Shown one piece after another: positions 49,051 to 62,929 of a DNA stretch of 64,000 nucleotides. The notes under the pieces were generated by a model, which saw only the letters and a program-made list of their open reading frames with translations, was not told the DNA's origin and searched no databases. Origin of the DNA: Nigrospora sphaerica. Taxonomy: Eukaryota; Ascomycota; Sordariomycetes; Amphisphaeriales; Apiosporaceae. The number at the start of each line of letters is the position of its first letter. Within the stretch, counting starts at the first letter, position 1. Where the stretch lies: the NCBI GenBank assembly GCA_018287875.1, contig JAGVVL010000001.1, positions 8,122,001 to 8,186,000 of the forward strand, read 5' to 3'. A program made the position numbers and the translations under genes.

Positions 49051-50651
49051 AGCTTTCGAGCTGACGCGTCCAGGCTGGATCCGATGGCTGGACTGATTAT
49101 CAAGGCCAACGAAACACCGGCCAAAGCTGACTACCCGTACTTTTGGCTGTTTGACCTTTCAGTGTCTATTCGGCACCTCTTTCTTAGGTAAGTACACCAT
49201 GTTGCTTCTCACGCCGGCCGTCGGGCTTCCAGCACTCCGAAGAGACACGGGATGGTCAAATCGGTTTCCAGCCCAAAGCGCCATCATTCTTGTGCCGTTT
49301 TCCATACATGGCTGCATACATACCCAGGTACCGTCTCTCGGCGGGGTATCCCGTCATAGCATTGCAACCCGTTTGCGTGCGTGCGTGGTAGGCGAGAAAT
49401 GCTGGCCTGCCAGCCTTCTGCGAAAGGGGGCAGAGGGGCCAGGGTCTGATCTTGGCAAGCGTGGGAGCTGCCGAAGTGCAGAAAATTCTGGCGCGCTCAA
49501 TCGCGCCGAAGACTTCGCTTAAAATACGCCAGTGCGAATAGATCCCTGTCATTCAGCTGGCATCCAGTCAACCAGTGTTGAATGACTGCTGACCGGACAC
49601 TTGCCAACGCGCTCGGCGCTTCTCTTTGTTTGGGACCCGGGAAGGGTAACCGGAAGGGTATATGATAATTCAACTGAAATGTAGATTCCTCGACAGCAGG
49701 CATGCGGGAACGTATTTGCGGTTTGCCGGCGGTAAGAGGATGGGGAGACAGACCTGCATGCCGAGTCGTAACAACAGAGCCCCTTAGGCCTGCGAGCCAG
49801 GATAGGTAACGTACCTATCTAAGGACGCGTCTGAACCTGGTGATATATGTTCCGTACATAAACAGCATTTTATTTCGTATCGTGCGAGATCAGCAGGTGA
49901 ATAACCAAAAGCGGCTGGGATGGCGGGCTTCGGACTTGGATGGCGATGGTAAAATGGCAATCAAACTAACACGGCAATGTTCATGTTGGGCAATTTTATG
50001 TCCCTATTCAGCAGCTGCAAAGTCGCGGAGGCCCATTTGTGGCTGGTAGCAAAGTATGTACGAACTACCCAGCCAAAGTGAGGAACCCCTAGTGTGTATC
50101 CCTCCATCACTTAGCCTGCCTACCGACCAACCCAAACACTTGGGGTAAAGCTCTTACTTTAGGGGGGGGGCTCAGTATGTAGGTACATAATCGTAGGTAG
50201 CCAGCCTGTTTACATAAAGTAGGCACTTCCTTGGCAAGGGAAAGCTTTGGTACACATTCGGATTTATGTGAGAGACTTTCATTGGACGGGGCCCAAGCTC
50301 CCTCTATTCCGGCTTGGTGGAATAGAGCTGTTCTTGCCTCGACGACGGCGACCCTTGTACCGCTCGACGCGGTCCACGTGCGTGCCCCAGCTCACATCGC
50401 GTTACCTCGCCCATTTCGTCACCACCGCAATCGCATGCGACCGTCCTGCCCCATTCCATTGATCAGGCCATTTGCAGATGCGACTAGAAGCCTGGGGTCA
50501 ACATCCCATCATACTGCACGAACCCAAAGCCGTACCGCGCATTGCAAGCAACACTGCCACTCGCCCGGTTGCCATCGCATCGTAAGCGCAGCGCAGCGCA
50601 TCCTACCCATCTTGTTGCACCTACCCGCACCACCATCCATCTCCCATCGCC

Positions 50652-52285
50652 ATGGCCGAGCCCACTCCCACCGACACGGCGACGCTCTCGGCCGTCCCCT
50701 CGGCCGTCGCGTCTGCCGCCCCCTCGGCCGTGGGCACTCCGCAGTCTCTGCCACCCATGGATGCCGACGAGCGCGAGAAGTCCATCAAAGTGTCGCTCGC
50801 CGATCTGACCGCCAAGGCAGGCGCCCTCTACGCCCAGAAGAAATACGAAGAAGCCGCCGAGATCTTTGCCCAAGCCGCCGAAATGCAAGCCGAGTTCAAC
50901 GGCGAGATGAGCCCCGAGAATGCCGATATCCTCTTTTTGTACGGCCGCAGCCTCTTCAAGGTCGGTCAGAGCAAGAGTGATGTCCTCGGCGGCCGGGCCG
51001 CCGGCGAAGAGAAGACAAAGAAAACTAAGGCCCACAACGGCGCGGCCAAACCCAAGAATCCCACGGCTGAGCCAAGCGGCGCGCCATTGGCCGATGTCAA
51101 GGAGGAGGAACAGAAGACAGAGGCGACCAAGGTCGCCGAGGAAGGTGTTGCCATTGTCGCCAAGAAGGCAAGTGGTAGCGGGGTAAAGGAGGGCGCCGAG
51201 GCCGACGCGAAGAAGCCTTTGTTCCAATTTACTGGTGATGAGAACTTCGAGGATTCCGACGATGACGAAGCTGCCGAGGGTGATGGCGAGGACGATGGGG
51301 AGGAAGAGGAGGAAGACGATCTCGCTGTTGCTTTCGAGGTCCTCGATTTGGCGCGAATCCTCTTTGAGAAGCAATTGGAACAAGGCGACGCCGAGCCAGC
51401 CGACGCCAAGGGCAAGGAGGTCGCTGACTCCAATTCACCCACCGTGCGACACGTCAAGGAGCGACTTGCTGATACGCACGACTTGCTTGCTGAAATCTCT
51501 CTGGAGAACGAGAAGTATGGCCATCTCGGGAGCCGACACCGGCTGCGACCCACGGCTAACGTGATCCAGGTTTCCTCTTGCAGCCAACGACTCGCGGGCG
51601 TCTCTTCGATACAAGCAGGACCTGTACCCTCAGGAGTCGGAGGTCATCGCCGAGGCCCACTTCAAGCTCTCGCTCGCTCTAGAGTTCGCCTCTATCACTA
51701 CGGACCCTGACGAGGACAACGGCGAGCCTCGGGCGCTCGACGAGGACATGCGCAACGAGGCCATCTCCGAGCTCGAAAAGGCCATCAACAGCACCAAGCT
51801 TAAGCTCCAGAACGAGGAGGTTGACCTCGCCACGATCCATGCACCCGAGGATAACGAGGCGTCACGCAAGCGCATCACTGAGGTTAAGGAACTCATTGCG
51901 GATATGGAGCAGCGGGTGAGTCGATGCCACTCCCGTACACCACACCTTGTTCTGCCAGCTTTAAAAGACTAATCTCCGAATGTAGTTGGCGGAGCTGAAG
52001 AGCCCTGTGGATGTGAAAGGCGCCCTCGGTGCCGATAACCCGATGATGGGCATTCTTGGTGCGACTCTGGGTGAGTCCAAGGCCGAGGCCGAGGCGCGGA
52101 TCCAAGAGGCCAAAAAGACGGCCACCGATCTATCAAGCCTGGTGCGCAAGAAAGAGAAGAAGACGGAGGACAAGTCGGCGGGCGAGACGGGCGGCAAGCG
52201 TAAGGCTGATGAGCCGGCCGAAGGGGCCGAAGAGGCAAAAAAGGCCAAACCAGACGAGGCAGATGCCATGGCGGCCGAGCCGTAA
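50652..52285 (+). CDS. NASP/Hif1/Sim3-type TPR histone chaperone
   Basis: Three exons, 50652..51514, 51570..51915 and 51986..52285, give 502 aa. The N-terminal TPR reads KAGALYAQKKYEEAAEIFAQ with a following helix that includes ILFLYGRSLFKVG. The interrupted TPR typical of SHNi-TPR proteins contains a long acidic tract (SDDDEAAEGDGEDDGEEEEE), followed by LAVAFEVLDLARILFEKQL. Later repeats include ANDSRASLRYKQDLYPQES and AEAHFKLSLALEFAS. The tail is Lys-rich (GGKRKADEPAEG), suitable as a nuclear localisation signal. This family (NASP, Hif1, Sim3) binds H3-H4, and in fission yeast the CENP-A homologue, and supplies them to assembly factors. At intron 1 the acceptor at 51570 and not the nearby TTGCAG was chosen because it keeps the frame into FPLAANDSRAS. 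Confidence 0.9.
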
Positions 52286-53018
52286 GGATGAGCTGCTTGC
52301 GCTCAGGCCGTCGCCGAGTGAGCGGTGGAACCCACGGTGCCTTCCGGGGGGGGGCGCGGGAGAGCTTACTGCCCCTGCAAAAACCACCTCCTGTAACATT
52401 AGTAGCTGCACGGGAATGATGTCAATGAGGCCATGCTTTATAGGAACCAGATTTGCTGGGGCCTGGCTGCCCGTTCACGCACGAGAAAACCGCCGAAGAT
52501 GACCCGGCAGGCCGAAAACCGAGTCATGGAGGACTATAGGGGACGGCCAAAAGCCAAAGCAGCGACTCCGGAACAACCGGAGCAGGCGGAGGGTACGGCA
52601 GTGGGGCCTATTGGGACCTGGATGCCCGTGGTTGGCCAGTAAACAACACAGTTTGCCAGCCCATAGCTGTCAGGGGCTGCTGGTCCCCCGGATTTTGCCC
52701 CGATACGACATCATCAGCGGGGCCGGCGGCAGCTCAATCGCCGACCCGCTTTTGGGCGCAGGCACTGGTAGTCCTGCCGCCATTGAGCTTGGCTTCCCAG
52801 TTTACCGCTTTTCCCCCAGACAGAGCTCGCCATCCGATTTTTTTTCCTCATCGACTTCGGCGGCCCAGTGACTCAAGCGTGACTCAACCGAATCGACGTG
52901 GACACTATATCCACCATCGACCTGAAAGACTATTTGATTCCTCTCTTCAACATCGACGCAACAAATCCGGCCCACGCCTCCATCCACCGAACCACAAAAC
53001 ACATTGCCCGTCACAACC
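52286..53018. other. Intergenic between NASP and homocitrate synthase genes
   Basis: No gene seen. Contains the NASP 3' UTR and the homocitrate synthase promoter and leader. Confidence 0.5.
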
Positions 53019-55619
<2,601 letters not shown>

Positions 55620-57496
55620 AAGCGGTTTCAGGCGTTTGGGCTCGAGACAAAAGTTCAGGTGGTGGCGAACGCCACGGGTATCCTGAAATACGGCGCATTG
55701 AGGCTGGAGAGGGAGTTCTTGATTTACAAGCTACTTAACAAATTGTCCAGCAAACTTCGTAACAGAAGACTGCTCCCCGCCCAATTGATTGCATCCTGGC
55801 CTCTTCACACGCACTCTTGTCACGCCGCTCTGACGGCATGTCCAATTCCCCGACCGAACCAAGGGATTTGTTGATACGCGCCGCATCTGCACAGCCCGTC
55901 CATGGGGGCCGGGTGCTTAAGGGCGTGCGTTACTGACTCATAGACACACGAAACCAAGGACCCATACGTCGCCTACCAGTGCACTTCCAATGATGACTGT
56001 GGAAGCAGCTACGACGGAAGCTGCATTGCGAGTGCATTGTAAACAACGGCATGGCCAGAAAGAGAACGCAGTACGCAAAAGATTCTTGGGAGGCCATTCC
56101 ATCGGACGAATCCTCGTACCGGAGGCCAGAGGAGGCAGAGAAGCAAGTGTTACCCACATGTAGTTCCCGTACTCCAGCGCACGCCTCTTTCCAATCTAGG
56201 CCCAACGCCTGGGACGCCACGAATCATAGCGGACGTTTCGTTGCATCCCGTCTCCCATGGATGGTCGGCCCGGAGCGACATGGAGCCTCTACGTTGACAT
56301 GCGGGATATCTCTTGTACATGTAGATAGACACTCGCACGCCAGGTGCCCCTTGAGAGGCGGGACACTGTCCCAGTATGGCGATAATACATCCATGGCCCT
56401 TCTACGCGGCCTCAAATCAGCACGGCGGGAGGTGAGGCGAATGCTGAACACACACGCCTCGGCCGCAGGTCATGTCGCGCCACCACCGGGGAAGCATGCA
56501 GAACTGAATGCGGTCTAGGTATGGATGCTTGGGGAGTGTGTTTTATTTTGGTGGGGAGGTTCAATGACAATAAGGAGTTCCAGTACGGAAAGCGCCAATG
56601 GGAGCCTGTCCTCCTGTCCAACGCAAGTAGCCGTCGTGGCAGCAGCGGGTTCGGCGCAGCGGCCGCGAAGGTTTAGGCCGCTCCAGCGCAGCAGCACTGT
56701 CTCGATCGGGGACAGGTAATCGGGGAGTACACGGCACGCCACCCATACCGGGCAGCTCAGGTGGTGAAGCGGACGACGGGCTTCCCAGGCACACGGAGAA
56801 AATGGTGGATGGAAGGAACGGAGATCCAGCGGGGCTGCCATAGGGGCAGGTCCCACCCACCGATGCAACCCTTCTTGGCTTCCAGCACCAGACACCGGGT
56901 CTCTCGCTGCAAGGCGCAGCGGCAAGCCGAGCTGCTTATTAGCGCTGGACCCCGGGGCTGTGATTGACGGGCATAAGGTACTCGGCATCCGACTTTCAGC
57001 GGCCCACGGGGCAGGCGAGTTACAAAGCAGATCTCTGTCGCTACCTTAGGTGCACCCTCGGTTTCTCGGGACGGAGGAAAGCCCGTGCTGCCCTGCAACA
57101 GACATGACTCCGGGGCTCGTGACGGTTTCATCACCTCTCTGAAGAATCTGTTGCCGGGCGCGAGTCCGGGAGGCGATCCGAAGCCCATGCCTCGATTGCT
57201 GCCCGGGTTGCTGAGCAAAAGCTCGCCCCGTGGGATCCCACATTTTTGACAGGCTCTGGATTGCGCTGGACCAAGGATTGTCGTTCGGGGTCGAGAAAAG
57301 ACATGGCGGTGCACAGAGTGTGACGGACCGACTACCTCTGTACTCGATGCATGCATGTACCTCGAGTCGTTTCTAATCTGCAATGTCGGGCGCAAGAAAC
57401 ATGGAGCGGCCGCTGCGCTGCCGCGTCCCGGCAATGCCGTTAGGCATCCCAATCCCAGCCAGCCCTCGCGTCAGACGTCCAGCCGCCAAAAGACCC

Positions 57497-57550
57497 ATCC
57501 ATTCCATCCCCCATCCATCCATCCATCCCCATCCCTCCATCCCTCCACCA
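57497..57550. repeat. CCAT/CCCT simple-sequence repeat
   Basis: CCATCCATCCATCC followed by CCATCCCTCCATCCCTCC, a short tetranucleotide-type repeat in the CDC50 leader. Confidence 0.85.
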
Positions 57551-57600
57551 TCCTCGTCTTCTCTTCCCACCCATCGCGGTCAATCGGTTTCTTCTCTCGT

Positions 57601-57965
57601 GGTCCCGCATCGCCGGCACATTTCTTGGACGCCCGTTCTGGGCTTCCCACTCGACCAGCCTTTCTTTCGTTCCGCGTCGTCGGCGCATTCTGCGCCGCCT
57701 CTTCCCCTTCTCGTCATTCGGCACGTTGCTGCGCTTCTCGTCTCGCCATTAATCACCCAGCGCCTCACCCTGCCTCGTCGCACCCCGGATTTGACTTGCT
57801 GCTCATACAATCACCTTCTCGTTGTCCCGCATCGTCGACACGCTCTGGAGCGCCTGCTCCCCTGACGAATCAGTCGCCCTCTTTTCGACCCGCATCGTCG
57901 GCACCTTCGGACTTCCCCCCGTCTTCTCACAGCAGTTCTTGTCGCCGCGCAACGTCGGCACATTC
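57601..57965 (+). repeat. Degenerate minisatellite with core CCGCATCGTCGGCACA
   Basis: Copies of the core occur at about 57603, 57672, 57713, 57826, 57886 and 57946, the last three spaced by 60 bp. The variants are CCGCATCGCCGGCACA, CCGCGTCGTCGGCGCA, GTCATTCGGCACG, CCGCATCGTCGACACG, CCGCATCGTCGGCACC and CGCAACGTCGGCACA. The spacers between copies are unrelated and rich in C and T. Confidence 0.7.
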
Positions 57966-58003
57966 GTCTTTCTTCCGCCATCACTCTTCGTCCCTTGCCC
58001 GAA

Positions 58004-59286
58004 ATGGCGAAAAACAAGAAGGAGGGCCAAACGCGGCGTCCGCCCAACACAGCCTTCAGGCAACAGCGCTTGAAAGCATGGCAGTGAGTGCCACTTTCCC
58101 AGCTGCAACGCGACGTGAGACTGATGAAAATCCGCCAGGCCAGTGCTTACGCCCAAGGTGGTGATACCTTTGTATTTGGTGCTCGGCATCATCCTGACGC
58201 CAATCGGTGGAATCCTGTTCTGGCGGTACATGTCGGTGCCCAGTCTGTCGATTGACTATACACACTGTATCAACGCAACGGTCGGCGAGACGGCGGAAGT
58301 GCCAGCCGACCTGGTTAAGGCCAACTTCCGGAAAAGCGACGATCCGGTCAAGGTGCAGTGGACTCACACCTACAAAAAACAGAAGTACCCTCTGTCGAAC
58401 GCCGACTTGAACACGTCAATGTGCAGACTCGAATTCAACCTGCCGCAGGACATGGAGGCCCCGATCTACCTTTACTACACTCTGTCAAACTTCTACCAGA
58501 ACCACCGGAAGTACGTGAAGTCGTTTTTCGATAAGCAACTCAAGGGCGATATCGTGTCGTACGGGGATGTTGCGGGTTCGGATTGCGCGCCACTGGCCGT
58601 GGAGGACAATGACCAAAGGGCATACTACCCCTGCGGGCTGATTGCCAACTCGGTTTTCAACGACACGATCGAGCACCCCGTCAAGTTGACGTCGGGAGAC
58701 CACCGCGACAACGTCACGTACGAGATGTCGGAAACGGGCATTGCATGGGAATCGGACAAGAAGCTATACGGGCCGTATCCCACGCAGGACGACCCCGAGT
58801 ACAAGAAGATCCAGCCACCCAAGTTCTGGCGGTCGCAATGGCCCAACGGCTACACCGCGGATCAGCCGCCGCCGGATCTGAGCAAGAACGAACACCTGAT
58901 GGTATGGATGCGCACGGCCGGTTTGCCGACGTTCAGCAAGCTGTACATGGCCAACAAAACCCACGGCATGGAAAATGGAACCTACAGGATCGACATCTGG
59001 GACAGTGCGTACTTATCCGTTCTCGGTGGTGTCCAAGGCGCGGGCTAACAGAATATTTCCAGATTTCCCTTCGCAGCACTACGGCGGCACAAAGAGCGTC
59101 TACATCATCTCGTGGTCCAGCTCGCTCGGCGCCCAGAACCCCTTCCTGGGGATCCTCTACCTAACGGTCGGAGGTCTGTTTCTGCTGCTCGGGGTAGTGT
59201 TCGCAGTCCTGCACCTCTTCTTCCCCCGGAAGCTCGGCGACCACACGTACCTGAGCTGGGACGAGGACGCCGACAAGCGGAAGTAG
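58004..59286 (+). CDS. CDC50/LEM3 family phospholipid flippase subunit
   Basis: Three exons, 58004..58083, 58139..59004 and 59063..59286, give 389 aa. After a basic N-terminus comes NTAFRQQRLKAWQPVLTPK, the conserved CDC50 entry sequence. TM1 is residues about 34-54 (VVIPLYLVLGIILTPIGGIL). A large lumenal domain contains paired Cys and NxS/T sites (INATVG, LNTSMC, FNDTIE, DNVTYE). It also has APIYLYYTLSNFYQNHRKYV, the family signature. TM2 is near the C-terminus (LTVGGLFLLLGVVFAVLHLF). CDC50 proteins are obligate partners of P4-ATPases and are needed for ER exit and phospholipid flipping at Golgi, endosome or plasma membrane. Which P4-ATPase it serves cannot be read from sequence. Confidence 0.95.
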
Positions 59287-59570
59287 GCGCGGTACATGGG
59301 GTTCAGGGTGTATGTAGCTGGAGGTGAAAGTGGAGGATGCGCATGATTAGCCCCGCGTAGTGGAGATGACGTTTTCTGGGTCCAGGGTATCCTTAGTACT
59401 TCTTTAGGGATGGGAGTACCAGCCCAAGCGGCTGCGGCCTGTACTCCATATATCGTGTTCAATACCCTCTTTGCTTTTCTGGCCTGCGGGCTCAATCACG
59501 AAGAACCTAGTTCAACTGCACTCGGCTCTCTTTCTCTCTCTCTCTCTTTCTCTCTGCCCCTCGCCAAGCG
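59287..59570. other. Short intergenic leader with CT tract
   Basis: Between two plus-strand genes. A CT microsatellite (about 59527-59562) directly precedes the next start codon, in the usual place for a fungal CT-rich leader. Confidence 0.55.
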
Positions 59571-60896
59571 ATGGGAGCCGACGACATGGCTACGCCCAAC
59601 CCCATGGCCTCTCCGCCTAGCAAGCCGCCGCCCGTGTCCCGGAAGACGTTGCCGATCAACGGCCTCGAGGTGGACATATACGGGCTGGAGGAATTGCCGG
59701 CGTCGGCGAGCGCCGTCTCGTGCTTGTGGCTGCACCACGGGCGTTTGAGGACCAAGGCTGATATGGCCGACATTGCGGCGCTGGCGCTGTCGGCGTGGAA
59801 TTCGCGCGGCTCGGCCACGCGGGGTTTGATAGCCGTGGCTTTCGACCAGCGCAACCACGGGCCGCGGTTGGTGCACGAGATGGCCAATGAGGCTTGGCGC
59901 CAGGGGAACAAAACACACGCACAGGACATGTTCTTCATGGTTACGTGAGTGGTCCCGTCCCCGTCCCCAAGTGACGACCGTAGCGGCCATCCCGGGCCTC
60001 CACGTCGGCTGTCCAGCCGCTGGAGCTGACGACGGCCCTTTCGCAGCGGCATGGTGGTGGACACGAGCCACTTGATGGACGCCATCGAAAGCTACCTCTT
60101 TGGCAATGGACACGGGCCCGGCGTGGTCTCGGCACCGCCGTCAGGGCCGCCGCGGGAGGTCATCGACCAGCACCTCGTGCTCGGCGTCAGCCTCGGCGGG
60201 CACAGCACCTGGCAGATCATGTTTGCCGATGCCCGGGTCACGGCCGGCGTGGTCGTCATCGGATGCCCCGACTACATGAGTGAGTCTGCTTTAACCCCGC
60301 TTCCGCCCGCCCGGCCCGGCTGACCCGGCCCCCTTCCCTCCCCCAGACATCATGACGGACCGGGCCCGTCTCTCCAAGCTCGACACGTATTCGGCAGCCG
60401 ACGGCGGGCGCTCCTTTCTGGGCAGCCGAGATTTCCCGTGGCCGCTGGTGGCGGCGTGCCAGAAGTACGACCCCAAGGGCATCCTCTTCGGCACCGGCCC
60501 CATCGCCTCGCCGCCCTCGGGGGCCGAGCAGGAACGGCTCCGGCCGCTGCTGAATGCGCGCGTGGCCGGAAAGAAGTGTGCGTGCTTCCCCTCCCCTCCC
60601 CCATCGTCCGGGAAGACGGATTGGCTGCCTGCCTTCGCTGACGCCGCCACGCAGTCCTGGTCCTGTCGGGCCGCGACGACAAGCTCGTGCCCTACGCCCG
60701 GGCGGCGCCCTTCCTCGACTTCCTCAAGGACGCGGCTACGGGCTGGAACAAGCAGGCACGCGTGACGGTCGAGGACATCGTCTACCCCGACACGGGCCAC
60801 GAATTCAGCCCTGCCATGATGCGGGACGCCGTGCGCTTCGTCGTGGACACGGTGGCCGAAGCGGAAAGAGGCCAGCTCGGCACCGCCAAAATGTAA
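59571..60896 (+). CDS. Alpha/beta hydrolase fold serine esterase-like protein
   Basis: Four exons, 59571..59944, 60047..60279, 60347..60577 and 60655..60896, give 359 aa. The nucleophile elbow is LVLGVSLGGHSTWQ (GxSxGG). The strand before it carries FDQRNHGPR. The acid is probably Asp in VLVLSGRDDKLVPY, and the His is in YPDTGHEFSPAMM. The third donor was placed at GTGCGT so that strand 7 reads KKFLVLSGRDD; a donor two bases earlier breaks the frame. No signal peptide or membrane helix is present, so it is probably cytosolic. The layout resembles fungal prolyl-oligopeptidase/dienelactone-like hydrolases of unknown substrate. A second ATG five codons in is also a possible start. Confidence 0.85.
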
Positions 60897-61321
60897 ACGA
60901 CGGACCTTTGGTGGTGGCCGGTGCGGATGGACGGCGGTAGAAAGGTGACTTATCGCAAGCCATAGATACGTGCCTTGTGTAGTATTGTCTTAGCAGGTGC
61001 TAACCTAACATTGCAGCCGCTAAGTAGCCGGGGCCGTATTGGAACGGAATGTTGGTCCCGCATCTTCTACTATACGGCCTCTTGGGTGAAAGAACAGGTG
61101 TTTATAGTCCTGTGATATTTATTACCTCTTTGTGTTCTGCGCCTCCACCCGACATTTCCTTGACCTCCTCCCTCCCCTCCACCCTTACCCAACCGTGTCT
61201 TTACTCGATAAACACGTCCGGACCACCAACCACAGACGCCCACGCACATCCCAACCAGTTACACCACCATTACCACCTTTTCATCGCTCTTCATTCACCC
61301 GACCCACCCGCCTCTGGCCAC
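60897..61321. other. Intergenic between hydrolase and DUF218-like genes
   Basis: No gene seen; 3' UTR of the hydrolase and promoter of the next gene. Confidence 0.5.
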
Positions 61322-62357
61322 ATGGCGCCCAAACACCTCGTCGTCGTGTGCTGCCACGGCATCTGGATCGGCGACCCGGCGGCCCCTGACGCCGGGGCCC
61401 GGGACGACGAGTGGCTCATCGCCGACTTCCAGGCCGGCGAGCCGCCCACTTACGTCGAGCACATCCGGGCCGGGCTGCGGGTGCTCAAGGAGGATCCAGA
61501 AGCGTTTCTGATGTTTTCTGGGTACGTTTTTTTAACCTTGCCCTACCCCCTCCTCCTCCCCCAGCTCTCTTCCCTCTCCCTTTTTCCCCCTCCCCTCCTC
61601 CACTCCGGGTGGAATAGAAGAGGAGGGACCCAGCGCACAAGCGGGGGAGGCCAAGAGACGGGAGGCTTTTGCCTTCCCCCCTCCCGGCCCCTCACTCCCT
61701 CATTCCTAGCTAATATCTCCCCCTTTCGCCAGCGGCCCGACGCGGCCGGAAACGCGCCTCAGCGAGGCCGAGAGCTACGCGCGGCTGGCGGCGACGCACA
61801 ACTACTTCGGGCAGCTCGGGACCGAGGCGGCGGGGGCCGAGGCCGAGGCGCGGCGGCGCGTGGGGTGCGAGACGCGGGCGCTCGACTCGTACGCCAACGT
61901 GCTCTTCTCGCTCGTCGCCTTCTGGCGGCGGCACGGCGGCGCCTGGCCGGCGCGCCTCACCGTCGTCAGCCACGCCTTCAAGCGCGCGCGCCTCGTCGGC
62001 GGCCACTGCGGCGCCGCCGCCCTCGCCTGGCCGCCCGCCCGCCTCGCCTTCGTCGGCGTCGACCCCCCCTACCTGGCCCCGGCCGCCCGCGCCGCCGCCC
62101 GCGACGCCCGCGACGCCGCCCGCGCCGCCGCCACCCTCGCCGGCAACGCTCAGGCCCTCGAAGACTGGCGCCGCGACCCCCACGGCACCGGCCCCGCCCT
62201 CGCCGCCAAGCGCCGCCGCCGGAACCCATGGGCCGTCGCTCAGGACCTCTTCGACTGCGACGAGGACCGCCGCCGCAGCGGCGTCCGCACCCTCCGCCTC
62301 GACGACGGCCAGGAGGTCCTGGACCCCAAGGCCACGCAGCCCTGGTCGTCCCTTTGA
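61322..62357 (+). CDS. DUF218-like (YdcF/SanA-type) conserved protein
   Basis: Two exons, 61322..61521 and 61733..62357, give 274 aa. The first exon reads KHLVVVCCHGIWIGD and, near its end, EDPEAFLMFSG. The second begins GPTRPETRLSEAESYARL and later has ETRALDSYANVLFSLVAFW, then LTVVSHAFKRARLV. The layout (hydrophobic strand, FSGGPTR, ExxSxxxY, ETRAxDSxxN, VSHxFKRxR) matches the DUF218 family, whose bacterial members include YdcF; a nucleotide or SAM ligand is suspected there. No membrane segment is seen in this fungal protein. The 211-nt intron is long and CT-rich. Exon 2 is extremely GC-rich with Ala/Arg runs (residues about 180-200), so other frames also stay open. Confidence 0.75.
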
Positions 62358-62929
62358 GGCTCTCGTGTCCTTACCGTGCTTGCGGTCTGGGCACCGGGGC
62401 TCCCCCCCGGTAACCGTGTACGGAGTCGGGAGTCAAAGTGAGCGGGGCCCTGTCACGTCTCTCTCCATTGCGTAGCTTGCGACCCTCGAGCTTGCTTTTA
62501 GCCCCGAAGAACCTTATCGAATGCCTCCATCCGGCCTTGCGACCCTTTGCGACCCGGCGCCTTCCCACATCTACCTGGCTTTGCCACCGGGTACCTTCCA
62601 GCGCCTGACCTTTATACCACCTTGGCCTCCTTGAGGCGCTCTACGTAGTGTCATTCGCGGTTACCATACTACCTCTAACTCTTCGGTATTGTTCGCGGTT
62701 GCCACAATACCTGTAGCTCTTCGGGATACATGATACCTTTCTGGTAACGGCATTGCTCTTCATACTGCGCATACATACTCTCCACAGCACCAAAGGATGG
62801 CTTAAGCCGAGGTCATTAACTTGTCATTTCTTTTAAAGGCTCTTGGTTAAGAGCGTTTCGATCTAATCCCGTATCCCGTAAACCAGCCCCACGCACTAAC
62901 ACCGCGCAAAATCAAAGGGTATCAACATT
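62358..62929. other. Convergent intergenic: 3' ends of DUF218-like and glutamine synthetase genes
   Basis: No gene seen. It contains a diverged direct repeat (62654-62727) and becomes more AT-rich toward the glutamine synthetase stop. Confidence 0.5.
62654..62727 (+). repeat. Diverged direct repeat, two units of 36 bp
   Basis: Unit 1 (62654-62689) and unit 2 (62692-62727) share TTCGCGGTT, CCA, ATACCT or CTACCT, and CTCTTCGG at equal spacing, with a period of 38 bp. Confidence 0.8.

Larger units (their letters stand above)
46069..50651. other. 4.6-kb divergent intergenic region without a recognisable gene
   Basis: Lies between the minus-strand GT31-like gene and the plus-strand NASP gene. 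Open frames here are short, overlap on both strands and carry no family motif. It holds a GTAGGT-rich patch (46243-46298), a G16 homopolymer (46909-46924), a GT-rich patch (47484-47510), a diverged tandem duplication (47795-47925) and TACCTA clusters (49017-49050, 50178-50215). Confidence 0.55.
55620..58003. other. 2.4-kb intergenic region and CDC50 leader
   Basis: No convincing gene on either strand. The right half holds CCAT-type simple repeats (57497-57550) and a degenerate minisatellite (57601-57965) running up to the CDC50 start. Confidence 0.5.

Noticed and set aside
61049..62413. 454-residue plus-strand open frame overlapping the DUF218-like gene
   Set aside because: Reads through the intron into an Arg/Pro-only frame. 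The spliced model has family motifs and a clean frame.
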